Shown: positions 1 to 7,816, numbered from the stretch's first letter. The stretch: 13,890 nucleotides of DNA from Deltaproteobacteria bacterium (GCA_020440745.1 JAGRNM010000015.1:1-13890), one strand, 5' to 3'. The notes: generated by a model not told the origin, from the letters alone. A program made the numbers and translations.

Positions 1-657
1 AATCAGTCGGTGACAAATTGTCACCGACTGAAATTAGAGGCCGCTGACGGCAAAAAATACCTCACCGATGCGGCGGATCCCGAGACCCTCTTGCGTCTGA
101 TTCAATCCGTTCCCAGTCCCAAGGCCGAACCCATCAAGCTTTGGCTTGCTAAGGTGGGTTATGAGCGGATGCAAGAGATGGCCGATCCAGCGCGGTCGCT
201 CAACCGAGCGAGAGAGACTTGGAAGAAGCATGGTCGTAGTGACAAGTGGATCCAGCAGCGCATGACAGGACAGGAGACGCGGAACAAGCTGACGGATTAT
301 TGGAAAGATCACGACATTAAAGAGGGGGAAGATTTTGCCATCCTGACCAATATTATTCATCAAGAATGGGCGGATATTTCTATCAAAGAGCACAAGGCAC
401 TCAAGGGATTGCAGTCGCAAAATTTGCGGGATCACATGAGTGAGGCGGAGTTGATTTTTACGGCTTTGGCGGAGCTCTCAACGCGGCAGATTGCGGAGGG
501 TTTTAATGCCACGGGGATGGAGGAGAATAAAGAGGCGGGCAAGCGAGGTGGAGGGATTGCGAAAAAGGCGCGCTTGGAGTTGGAGGCTAAGAGTGGGAAG
601 CGAGTGGTGAGTGAGGGAAATTATTTGGCGCCAAGAAAAGCTAAAAAATTGAAATAA
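1..657 (+). CDS. Bro-N family / DinD-like protein, 5'-truncated
   Basis: The reading frame is open from base 1 (N-Q-S-V-T-N-C-H-R-L-K-L), so the start codon lies outside the window and the GTG at 10 is only an internal valine. What remains is the end of a Bro-N domain (phage antirepressor/KilA-N-like fold; 'LKLEAADGKKYLTD', then 'IQSVPSPKAEP.KLWLAKVGYER') and a DinD-like C-terminal region. That region has the order 'FAILTNIIHQ', 'KALKGLQSQNLRDHMSEAELIF', a Gly/Lys-rich stretch and 'ELEAKSGKRVVSEGNYL', resembling the tail of E. coli DinD. Known family members are phage antirepressors, and DinD is a DNA-damage-inducible RecA modulator. I infer a regulatory or DNA-binding role but cannot name a target. 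Such genes are often found between hsdM and hsdS, which fits the neighbour downstream. About 100 N-terminal residues are probably missing because of the window edge, not decay. Confidence 0.85.
   Translation, partial: NQSVTNCHRLKLEAADGKKYLTDAADPETLLRLIQSVPSPKAEPIKLWLAKVGYERMQEMADPARSLNRARETWKKHGRSDKWIQQRMTGQETRNKLTDYWKDHDIKEGEDFAILTNIIHQEWADISIKEHKALKGLQSQNLRDHMSEAELIFTALAELSTRQIAEGFNATGMEENKEAGKRGGGIAKKARLELEAKSGKRVVSEGNYLAPRKAKKLK
3..31. repeat. Perfect inverted repeat inside the Bro/DinD-like coding region
   Basis: Two 12-nt arms (3-14 and 20-31, tcagtcggtgac / gtcaccgactga) pair without mismatch around the 5-nt centre aaatt. The palindrome lies in the codons for S-V-T-N-C-H-R-L of the truncated protein. 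It could be an operator, an RNA hairpin, or a by-product of conserved codons. Confidence 0.9.
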
Positions 658-682
658 GGGCTTAGTGTGTGAAGGTAGCTTT

Positions 683-710
683 TTAAAGGTGTCGAATTCG
701 ACACCTTTAA
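683..710. repeat. 28-bp perfect palindrome after the Bro/DinD-like gene (possible bidirectional terminator)
   Basis: Fourteen bases on each side of the centre 696/697 pair perfectly, with an EcoRI-type gaattc core. As RNA it would form a stem ggtgtcg/cgacacc with a 4-nt aatt loop, followed by tttaatt. On the other strand it is followed by tttaaaaag. The U-tracts are short, so termination is possible but not proven. The core ggtgtcgaattcgacacc resembles the palindrome at 3-31 (ggtgacaaattgtcacc). Confidence 0.75.
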
Positions 711-718
711 TTAAGGCT

Positions 719-915
719 TGTCATCCTGGACTTGCAGGCTGTGTCGCAATTAAAAGATTGAGTCCCTGTTGTCATTGCGAGGAGCCGAAGGCGACGTGGC
801 AATCTCGAGATTACAGCGAGTTAGCCGGTTCGACGAGATTGCCACGCCCCTAAGAAGGGGCTCGCAATGACAAAAATTTGAATTACGACACAGCCTGCAA
901 GTTCAGGATCCACGC
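719..915. repeat. Nested composite inverted repeat (dispersed palindromic element)
   Basis: This element fills most of the 320-bp gap between the Bro/DinD-like gene and hsdS. An outer pair of 29-nt arms (723-751 and 881-909) matches at 27 positions. Inside it sits a second repeat: tgtcattgcgag (770-781) pairs exactly with ctcgcaatgaca (861-872), and gtggcaatctcg (796-807) pairs exactly with cgagattgccac (834-845). The two inner segments are separated by unpaired, variable sequence. The inner unit has the typical sequence of a short palindromic repeat scattered through many bacterial genomes, and the outer arms recall another ('tcatcctg..cttg'). One element may have inserted into the other. 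A 62-codon ORF here (665-853) is only repeat sequence. Confidence 0.85.
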
Positions 916-977
916 AGCTAGATAATCGAAAATCAAAATTTTAAATAATAACAACTTCCGACTCGATAATTAAAAAA

Positions 978-2138
978 ATGATTCCTAAAGGCTGGCATAA
1001 AGAACGTTTGCTAGATTGGGTTGAGATGCCTAAGGGGCAAGTTGATCCTAAAATTGACCCCTATAGTTCTATGCCACTAGTTGCTCCTAATCATATACCT
1101 GAAGGAGGAGGTCCTATTCTGCATTTAGAAATAGCAATGAAACAAAATGCTATAAGCGGAAAGTTTCTAGTAAAAAAAGGCCAAGTTATTTATTCAAAAA
1201 TACGACCTTATTTAAAAAAGGCAACCATTGCTCCTGTAGATTGCTTGTGCAGCGCTGACATGTATCCCCTTTTTGCAAAGAAGATAAGGCTTCTCAATTC
1301 GTATTTATATTATGTGTTGATTTCAGACGATTTTACTAAATTTGCAATTGAACAATCTGGTCGCACTGGCATTCCAAAGATTAATCGCGAAGAACTAGGT
1401 GAATATTATTTGTATTTACCCCCTCTTCCTGAGCAGAAAAAAATAGCCGAGATTTTGGCAACGTGGGATCGGGGGATTGGAATTATAAAGACTCTAATAA
1501 ATAAAATAGAGTCCCAATTTAAAACGTTATTAAAAATACTCCTTTCTCAAAAAAGTCATAAAGATAAACTTGGAAATTTTTTCAAAATAAAAAATGGCTA
1601 TGCTTTCAAAAGCAATGAATTTGTTAAAAACGGCATTCCTGTCATAAGAATCTCAAATATATCCAATGGATTAGTTTCTAATAATGGAGTTTATGTTGAA
1701 GATAAATATTTTGAACGATTCAATGACTTCCTTGTATCAAAGGGCGATGTCCTAATTGCAATGTCTGGTGCAACAACTGGTAAATTTGGCATCTATTATT
1801 CAGATAAAAGAGCTCTCTTAAATCAGCGGGTTGGAAAATTTGAAGTTGTTGATTCATCCAAAGTTGATTCAAGAATTATCTTTTATTTATTAGTTTTTCT
1901 TCAGCCAAAAATTTTTGAAATTGCAGCTGGCGGGGCACAACCTAATATAAGCTCAAAGAAAATAGAGTCGCTAGAGGTTTCATTGCCAAATTTTAATCAG
2001 CAAATTGCTATTTGTAATTATCTAGATCGTCTAAATAAAATAATGAAAATCAATAAAGAAACTTTGAAAAAATTTGAATCTCAAAAACAGGGTCTTATGC
2101 AAAATCTCCTAACAGGAAAAATAAGGGTAAATATATGA
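978..2138 (+). CDS. hsdS: Type I restriction-modification specificity subunit HsdS
   Basis: HsdS recognises the bipartite DNA target and joins two HsdM subunits into the methyltransferase, onto which HsdR docks. The 386-aa protein has the classical duplicated plan: target-recognition domain 1 (about 1-145, starting 'MIPKGW'), central conserved helix region (PPLPEQKKIAEIL at 148-160, then a long helix to about 190), target-recognition domain 2 (about 195-335, 'LGNFFKIKNGYAFKSNEF'), and a second conserved helix ending QNLLTGKIRVNI. Each 'IP.I...L' segment leading into a helix is the usual TRD-to-helix junction. Length is normal. The ATG at 978 is the first start after an in-frame stop at 942-944; no clear Shine-Dalgarno precedes it. 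The stop overlaps the next start (ATGA at 2135-2138). Base composition is distinctly AT-rich compared with hsdR, as often seen in exchanged specificity genes. The DNA target cannot be predicted by eye. Confidence 0.96.
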   Translation: MIPKGWHKERLLDWVEMPKGQVDPKIDPYSSMPLVAPNHIPEGGGPILHLEIAMKQNAISGKFLVKKGQVIYSKIRPYLKKATIAPVDCLCSADMYPLFAKKIRLLNSYLYYVLISDDFTKFAIEQSGRTGIPKINREELGEYYLYLPPLPEQKKIAEILATWDRGIGIIKTLINKIESQFKTLLKILLSQKSHKDKLGNFFKIKNGYAFKSNEFVKNGIPVIRISNISNGLVSNNGVYVEDKYFERFNDFLVSKGDVLIAMSGATTGKFGIYYSDKRALLNQRVGKFEVVDSSKVDSRIIFYLLVFLQPKIFEIAAGGAQPNISSKKIESLEVSLPNFNQQIAICNYLDRLNKIMKINKETLKKFESQKQGLMQNLLTGKIRVNI

Positions 2139-2599
2139 CTAATAATTGGGGAATTATTATTACTGCAATAGGTATAATACAAATTGCTACAGGATCATTT
2201 CTTACAATTTACGGCCCCAGTCTAATACATAAAGATGATATTAAGACGAATGATGCCATAAGCAAAAACAGACCTCTTTCGCCACCACAAGCAAAACTTT
2301 TAAGACTTCTCTATGATACCCAGACCAAAGCTGGCACCAATAAATTAATAATAAGTAGCACCAATGGCTCCATTTTCTGGGATGATGAAACACTCCGTAA
2401 AAAATATAACTTTAATGTAATAGCTGATTTTTATTCAATTGATAAAGATTTTGAGAGTAAAAGCAATGATTTTGAAAACCTAATTCACAGTATTCCAATT
2501 GAATACCTAAAGCATATTCCCGAAATGAGATGGGATAGCCCTTATGTAGTTTCAGTTACAGAAGAAGGAATAAGATATTTGCGAAAGGAAAATCCATGA
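2135..2599 (+). CDS. Unrecognised membrane-anchored protein in the RM operon
   Basis: I do not recognise this 154-aa protein. Residues about 4-28 (NNWGIIITAIGIIQIATGSF and on to the P-S-L-I-H-K stretch) form one hydrophobic segment followed by charged residues, which suggests a single N-terminal membrane anchor with the rest soluble. The soluble part (about 45-154) begins 'LSPPQAKLLRLLYDTQ' and ends 'PYVVSVTEEGIRYLRKENP'. A helix start plus a beta wing ending in 'T.EG..YL' resembles winged-helix proteins, but this is an inference from pattern only. The gene overlaps hsdS by 4 nt (ATGA) and hsdR by 4 nt (ATGA), with aaggg eight to twelve bases before its start, so it is co-expressed and translationally coupled with the restriction subunits. 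Composition is AT-rich like hsdS, unlike hsdR, so it may have travelled with hsdS. Confidence 0.85.
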   Translation: MTNNWGIIITAIGIIQIATGSFLTIYGPSLIHKDDIKTNDAISKNRPLSPPQAKLLRLLYDTQTKAGTNKLIISSTNGSIFWDDETLRKKYNFNVIADFYSIDKDFESKSNDFENLIHSIPIEYLKHIPEMRWDSPYVVSVTEEGIRYLRKENP

Positions 2600-5500
2600 T
2601 TTCCCCCTCCTTCCAAGAAACCCACAACTCCCAAATCCCCGCCCTGCACCTCCTGCAGAACCTAGGCTACCAATACCTCACCCCTAGCGAAACCCTATCC
2701 CTCCGCGGCGGCAAACTCGGTAACGTCATCCTAGACGACATCCTAAAAACCCAACTCAAAACCCTCAACTCCATCACCTACAAAGGCAAAAACTACCCCT
2801 TTAGCGATGCCAATATCGAAAACGCTGTCAACGCCCTCAAGACCATCTCTTACGACGGACTGATCCGCACCAACCAAAAAATCTACGACATCTTAACCCT
2901 AGGCAAAAGCCTCGAGCAAACCATTGACGGCGACACCAAATCCTTTGCCCTCCAATACATTGACTGGAAAAACCCAGCCAATAACCAGTTCCATGTCACC
3001 GAAGAATTTGAAGTAGAAAAAATAGCCAGCAAAGAAACTCGGCGGCCGGACCTGGTCTTGTTTGTCAACGGCATCCCCTTAGTAGTCATCGAATGCAAAA
3101 AACGAAATATTGGTATCACACAAGCCATCTCCCAACACCTACGCAACCAAAAAGCGAGCGAGATCCCCAACCTTTTTATCTACTCCCAGATCTTAATCGC
3201 CTTAAGTGTCAATGACGCCAAATACGCCACCACCGGCACCGTGCCCAAGTTTTGGTCCTTTTGGAGAGAAGAATCTCTCCAAAATAACCATCTAAATACC
3301 CTAATCAATCAACCCTTCACCGAGGCCCAAAAAAATAAAACCTTTCGCTCAGCCTTGGATAGACACCAAGACTACTTGGACCAACTCCAAAAAGTCGGCC
3401 CTCGCGAGATTACCGAGCAAGACCGCTGCCTCTATAGTCTCTGCGAACCCCAAAGACTCCTAGACTTGATCTTCAAATTTATCGTCTTTGACCAGCCGCA
3501 CAAAAAAATCGCTCGCTACCAACAATATAACGCCGTCCAAAATACCTTAAACCGCATTCTCAACAAAGACCAAGCCGGCCGTCGCCAAGGCGGTGTCATC
3601 TGGCACACCCAAGGCAGTGGAAAATCCTTAACCATGGTCATGCTAGCCAAGGCCATTGCGCTCACACCCTTTATCTCTAACCCCAAGATCATCCTGGTCA
3701 CCGACCGCAAGGACTTGGATTTTCAGCTCAAGGGGACTTTTAAAAACTGCGAACTCGACCCCGAACAAGCCCGAACAGGCACGCACCTAAGCCAACTTAT
3801 TAATAAGCCTAAGACGGAGATCATCACCACCGTCATTAATAAGTTTGAAACCGCCCTCCGCAGTGCCGCCAAAAACAACTCCCCGGACATCTTTGTCCTA
3901 GTGGATGAGAGCCATCGTTCCCAATACGGGAGCTTCAACGCCAACATGCGGGGGGTTTTTCCTAAGGCTTGTTACATTGGATTTACCGGCACCCCCTTAA
4001 TGAAAAAGGAAAAAAACACCGCCCAAAAATTTGGTGGCATCATTGATAAATACACCATGGACCAGGCCGTCCAAGACAAAGCCGTGGTCCCTCTTTTATA
4101 CGAAGGCCGGCATGCCTTGCAGGATGTCAACCAAAAGACCATCGATGAGTGGTTTGAACGCGTCTCTAAAAACCTGAGCAAAAAACAAAAAAAAGACCTC
4201 AAAAAGAAATTCTCCACCGCCAATCAGCTCAACAAGGCAGAAGAAAAAATCAAACTGATTGCTTATGACATCTCAGAGCATTTTTTTAAAAACTGGCATC
4301 AGACGGGATTTAAAGCCCAAGTGGCAACTCAGGACAAGGCGACTGCTCTCAAATATAAAAAATACTTGGATGAATTTGGACTTGTTCATAGCCAAGTCCT
4401 TATCTCAGGGCCGGACTCGCGGGAAAATCACGAAGACATCGATGAAGAACCAAGTGACGAGGTTCAAAGTTTTTGGAAAAAGATGATGCAAAAATATGGC
4501 AACGAAGAAAATTACAACCAAACTCTGATTGAACAATTTAAAAAAGAAAAAAATCCCGAAATCATCATTGTGGTCGACAAATTATTAACCGGCTTTGACG
4601 TGCCCGAAAATACGGTCCTCTATATTACCCGAAGCCTAAAAGACCATGGTCTTTTGCAAGCCATCGCCCGAGTCAACCGGCTTTGTGAGGGTAAAGACTA
4701 TGGCTATATCATCGACTATTACGGCATCTTGGGTAATCTTGACCACGCCCTCACCACCTATGGAGCCTTGGCGGATTTTGCCGAAGAAGATTTAGTAGGT
4801 TCTATCTTAAACATCCAAACGGAGGTGTCTAAACTCCCACAAAGACACACCAACCTTTGGCAAATGTTTAAAACCATCAAAAACCAGCTTGATATTGAGG
4901 CCTTTGAAATTTACCTGGGAGACGAATCCCTCCGCCCAGAATTTTATCGAAGACTCTCCATTTTTTCCCGTACTTTTGCTCTAGCTTTATCCACCGTCCG
5001 TTTTGTGGAAGAGACTTCGATGGAGGATATGGAGCGCTACAAAAAGGATCTAAAATTTTTCTCCCAACTAAGAGAATCCGTCAAAAGACGCTATGCCGAA
5101 ACGGTGGATTTTAAAGAATACGAAATCAAAATTCAAAAACTCTTGGATACCTATGTGGGAGCGGACGAGATTGTCAAAATTACCGAGCTAGTAGATATTT
5201 TTGATCAAGAAAAATTTAACCAAGAAGTCGCTAAGATAGCCAACCCAGCCTCCAAGGCCGACACGATTGCCCATCGTCTCAAAAAAACCATCCATGAACG
5301 CATGGCAGAAGACCCCGTCTTTTATACCAAGTTTTCAGTCCTACTCATGAAAACCATCGATGATTGGAGAAAAAAACGCCTCTCCGATGCCGAATACCTG
5401 GCTAAAATTTCTGAAACTTCAAAAGCAATCCAAAATCGTACCGGAGAGGATACCCCTGAAATACTCAAAGGTAGGAACTTTGCTAAAGCTGTTTACGGAC

Positions 5501-5769
5501 AAAGCTTGGAAATGATTAAAAATCAATTCAAACAACAAGAAGCTAGACAAATTTCGGCAAATCTTGCGATGAAGATAGAAGAAACTATCCTCCGATTCAA
5601 AAAAGTAGACTGGGTGCAAGATGGGCAGACACTCAATAAAATGATGAATGGTATTGATGATTTAATTTTTGAGCTAAGAGACTCTACTGGCTTAACCCTT
5701 AGCACCCAGGAGATGGACTATTTTATTCAACAAGTTATCAATATTGCAAAAAACCAATATGCATCATGA
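2596..5769 (+). CDS. hsdR: Type I restriction endonuclease motor/nuclease subunit HsdR
   Basis: HsdR hydrolyses ATP to translocate DNA and cleaves it away from the recognition site in the R2M2S complex. The 1057-aa length is normal. The N-terminal PD-(D/E)XK nuclease shows D152 and E166-C-K168 in 'RRPDLVLFVNGIPLVVIECK'. SF2 helicase motifs follow: Walker A T338-Q-G-S-G-K343-S, motif II D437-E-S-H440, motif III G462-F-T-G-T-P467, 'LLTGFDVP' at 663-670, and motif VI Q688-A-I-A-R-V-N-R695. A helical C-terminal region follows from about 740. All key catalytic residues are present, so the enzyme looks intact. A good Shine-Dalgarno (aaagga) lies before the ATG, inside the end of the preceding gene. 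The start overlaps the 154-aa gene and the stop overlaps the metallopeptidase gene, each by ATGA. The first part uses many C-ending codons; the last few hundred bases are more AT-rich. Confidence 0.98.
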   Translation: MISPSFQETHNSQIPALHLLQNLGYQYLTPSETLSLRGGKLGNVILDDILKTQLKTLNSITYKGKNYPFSDANIENAVNALKTISYDGLIRTNQKIYDILTLGKSLEQTIDGDTKSFALQYIDWKNPANNQFHVTEEFEVEKIASKETRRPDLVLFVNGIPLVVIECKKRNIGITQAISQHLRNQKASEIPNLFIYSQILIALSVNDAKYATTGTVPKFWSFWREESLQNNHLNTLINQPFTEAQKNKTFRSALDRHQDYLDQLQKVGPREITEQDRCLYSLCEPQRLLDLIFKFIVFDQPHKKIARYQQYNAVQNTLNRILNKDQAGRRQGGVIWHTQGSGKSLTMVMLAKAIALTPFISNPKIILVTDRKDLDFQLKGTFKNCELDPEQARTGTHLSQLINKPKTEIITTVINKFETALRSAAKNNSPDIFVLVDESHRSQYGSFNANMRGVFPKACYIGFTGTPLMKKEKNTAQKFGGIIDKYTMDQAVQDKAVVPLLYEGRHALQDVNQKTIDEWFERVSKNLSKKQKKDLKKKFSTANQLNKAEEKIKLIAYDISEHFFKNWHQTGFKAQVATQDKATALKYKKYLDEFGLVHSQVLISGPDSRENHEDIDEEPSDEVQSFWKKMMQKYGNEENYNQTLIEQFKKEKNPEIIIVVDKLLTGFDVPENTVLYITRSLKDHGLLQAIARVNRLCEGKDYGYIIDYYGILGNLDHALTTYGALADFAEEDLVGSILNIQTEVSKLPQRHTNLWQMFKTIKNQLDIEAFEIYLGDESLRPEFYRRLSIFSRTFALALSTVRFVEETSMEDMERYKKDLKFFSQLRESVKRRYAETVDFKEYEIKIQKLLDTYVGADEIVKITELVDIFDQEKFNQEVAKIANPASKADTIAHRLKKTIHERMAEDPVFYTKFSVLLMKTIDDWRKKRLSDAEYLAKISETSKAIQNRTGEDTPEILKGRNFAKAVYGQSLEMIKNQFKQQEARQISANLAMKIEETILRFKKVDWVQDGQTLNKMMNGIDDLIFELRDSTGLTLSTQEMDYFIQQVINIAKNQYAS

Positions 5770-6494
5770 GTGACTTATTAAAAAACCAACACATCGATAA
5801 GATTCAATTTGGATCAAAACAAATCTCCTATTATCTCCTCCGCTCTGCCCGAAAGACCTTGGCCATTAGTGTCTACCCTGACTTAAAAATCCGGGTAACC
5901 GCTCCCCAAGAGGCAGATCTTGAAAGCATTCGATCCAAAGTAAAAAAACGCGCCCCTTGGATTATCCGGCAACAGGTCTATTTTTCCGATTACTTGCCTG
6001 GCAAACCAAGCAAAACTTATGTCAGTGGGGCATCCTTCCACTATCTGGGCCGACAATACCGTTTGAAGGTCAAGAAGGGGCATGAAGACCAAGTCAAGCT
6101 TTCTGGAAGATTTTTGTTCGTCTCCTTAGTCAATTACCCTAACTCTAAAAAAGTTAGATTACTGCTACAATCATGGATGAAAGCAAAGGCGAAACTCTAC
6201 TTTGATAAAAAACTTCAAGAATGGTGGCCAAAAATGCCAGCCAATAATATTCCCAAGCCCAAACTCATCATCAAGCCCATGAAAAAACGCTGGGGCAGCT
6301 TTACCAAAACCGGTAAGGTTCTCCTAAACCTCGAACTCATTGGAGCTCCTGCCAGTTGCATAGAATACGTCGTTGTTCACGAACTATGTCATGCCTTTCA
6401 TAAAAACCATGGCAAAGCTTTCTATAGACTTCTAGAAAATTTGATTCCTGACTGGAAAAATCGCAAAGAAAAACTTGAAAAATTTGGAATCTAG
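5766..6494 (+). CDS. YgjP-like zinc metallopeptidase (M48/SprT-type, DUF45)
   Basis: This 242-aa protein has the zinc-metalloprotease motif H205-E206-L-C-H209 followed by H215-G-K, giving two HExxH ligands, the catalytic Glu and a probable third His ligand. The preceding 'KKRWGSFTKTGKVLLNLELI' is the typical YgjP/DUF45 signature. The family is related to SprT/WSS1 proteases, some of which act on DNA-protein crosslinks; the substrate of YgjP-type proteins is not established. No signal peptide or membrane segment is visible, so it is expected to be cytosolic. Its ATG overlaps the hsdR stop (ATGA at 5766-5769) without its own strong Shine-Dalgarno, which implies coupled translation. Genes of this family are commonly found next to hsdR, so a job within the restriction system, such as clearing stalled complexes, is an attractive inference but unproven. 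It ends 14 bp from the convergent rtcB. Confidence 0.92.
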   Translation: MSDLLKNQHIDKIQFGSKQISYYLLRSARKTLAISVYPDLKIRVTAPQEADLESIRSKVKKRAPWIIRQQVYFSDYLPGKPSKTYVSGASFHYLGRQYRLKVKKGHEDQVKLSGRFLFVSLVNYPNSKKVRLLLQSWMKAKAKLYFDKKLQEWWPKMPANNIPKPKLIIKPMKKRWGSFTKTGKVLLNLELIGAPASCIEYVVVHELCHAFHKNHGKAFYRLLENLIPDWKNRKEKLEKFGI

Positions 6495-6508
6495 AATAGA
6501 TATAGATC

Positions 6509-7756
6509 TTAAGAATTAAAATAACTAACAAAAAGACTCAACCCTTTAACACACAAAACCTGCTTTAAAGTATAAAGCACTTCTACTAAATCGCTTTGCG
6601 CTGCCATGACTTGATCAATGTCTTTATAAGCCTCAGGGGTCTCATCCAAGACCTCAGCATCCTTACGACACTCGACTCCCTCAGTGGCTTTGGCGTGGTC
6701 GGCTAGACTGAAGGTCTTTTTAGCTTTAGTCCTAGACATCTTACGACCCGCTCCGTGAGAACAACTATGAAAACTCTGGTCATTGCCCTTGCCCCGCACA
6801 ATGTAAGACTTGGTACCCATGCTGCCAGGGATGATGCCTAATTCCCCTAAGCCCGCCCTTACCGCGCCTTTTCTGGTGATCCAAACTTTTTGGCCAAAGT
6901 GCCTTTCACTCGTTACATAATTATGATGACAATTAATAGCTTCTTCCAAAAGTTGAAAATCAGGTAAGTCAGGAGAGACTCGTAAAATCTCAATGACATT
7001 TTCTAACATAATCTTGCGATTGTAAGCAGCAAAGTCCTGCGCCCAACCCACTGCCTGAACATAATCCTTAAAATACTTAGTCCCTTCTTTAAAATAAGCT
7101 AAGTCTTGGTCCGGTAAATTAGCTAAGAAACGCCCCATTTCTTTTTTAGCAAGCTGGGTAAAATAAGTCCCAATACGATTGCCCACTCCACGACTGCCAC
7201 TATGCAACATGATCCAAAGGGATTGGTCTTGATCTAAGCATAGTTCAATAAAGTGATTGCCCGTGCCTAAGGATCCTAGATGATGCACGCTATTATGAGA
7301 TCCTATTTTAGGATGACTAGCCAAAATTAACTTAAAGTCTTTTTCTAACACAGACCAATGCTCTAAAACTTTTTTAGGCAGTCTAGTCCATGCCCCTTTA
7401 TCTCCAGGACGGCCATGATGGGTCCTACCATGGGGTACCGCCTCTTCAACAGCAAGACGTATACTCTTTAAGTTTTCTGGCAAGTCTTTAGCCTTTAAAG
7501 AAGTCTTTAGTGCCACCATACCACAACCAATATCAACGCCTACCGCTGCAGGGATGATGGCTTTTTGAGTAGGAATCACACTACCTACCGTAGCCCCCTT
7601 ACCTAGATGAACATCAGGCATGGCCGCCACATGACGATAAATAAAGGGAAGCGAAGCTATGTTTTTTAACTGCTGCAGGGCTTCTGCTTCTACAGGCACT
7701 CCTTGGATCCAAGCCTTGATCGGTCTAGTTTTAGTTTTGATAACTTGAGAAGGCAT
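6509..7756 (-). CDS. rtcB: RNA-splicing ligase RtcB
   Basis: RtcB joins RNA 2',3'-cyclic phosphate or 3'-phosphate ends to 5'-OH ends using GTP and Mn2+, in tRNA or RNA repair. The frame is open to a TTG at 7792, but those 12 extra codons form a hairpin, and the ATG at 7754-7756 gives a 415-aa protein beginning 'MPSQVIKTKTRPIKAW'. With that start the metal ligands fall at C78 (VGVDIGCGM), H168 (GTGNHFIE) and H185 (HSGSRG), the positions known for E. coli RtcB. Further on are CHHNY (about 276-280) and the nucleophile His334 in 'SCSHGAGR', equivalent to E. coli His337. All active-site residues are present. No rtcA or archease gene is next to it. It is convergent with the restriction operon and follows a VOC-family gene on the same strand. 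No clear Shine-Dalgarno is seen. Confidence 0.97.
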   Translation of the reverse strand: MPSQVIKTKTRPIKAWIQGVPVEAEALQQLKNIASLPFIYRHVAAMPDVHLGKGATVGSVIPTQKAIIPAAVGVDIGCGMVALKTSLKAKDLPENLKSIRLAVEEAVPHGRTHHGRPGDKGAWTRLPKKVLEHWSVLEKDFKLILASHPKIGSHNSVHHLGSLGTGNHFIELCLDQDQSLWIMLHSGSRGVGNRIGTYFTQLAKKEMGRFLANLPDQDLAYFKEGTKYFKDYVQAVGWAQDFAAYNRKIMLENVIEILRVSPDLPDFQLLEEAINCHHNYVTSERHFGQKVWITRKGAVRAGLGELGIIPGSMGTKSYIVRGKGNDQSFHSCSHGAGRKMSRTKAKKTFSLADHAKATEGVECRKDAEVLDETPEAYKDIDQVMAAQSDLVEVLYTLKQVLCVKGLSLFVSYFNS

Positions 7757-7762
7757 CAATAC

Positions 7763-7789
7763 AAAATAGCCCAGCGTGGCTGGGCTATT
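7763..7789 (-). terminator. Hairpin with short U-tract between the VOC gene and rtcB
   Basis: Eleven-base arms (7765-7775 and 7779-7789, aatagcccagc / gctgggctatt) pair perfectly around a 3-nt loop. Read on the minus strand the stem is followed by tttt. This is a good intrinsic terminator for the VOC gene that ends at 7817. It lies only about 7 bases before the rtcB ATG, so it could also act on rtcB as an attenuator or as a structure at the ribosome-binding site. Confidence 0.75.
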
Positions 7790-7816
7790 CAAATGCTAAT
7801 TAATGAATTTAAAAAA

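Noticed and set aside
665..853. 62-aa plus-strand ORF in the spacer before hsdS
   Set aside because: It is made entirely of the palindrome and the nested inverted repeat, and its protein has no family features; such ORFs appear wherever this repeat occurs.
3516..4223. Several minus-strand ORFs of 64-83 codons inside hsdR
   Set aside because: They are shadows of the C-rich coding strand of hsdR, with no start signals or family features.
7757..7792. N-terminal extension of RtcB from a TTG at 7792
   Set aside because: These codons form the hairpin stem, and the ATG at 7756 puts the metal ligands at the E. coli positions 78, 168 and 185.
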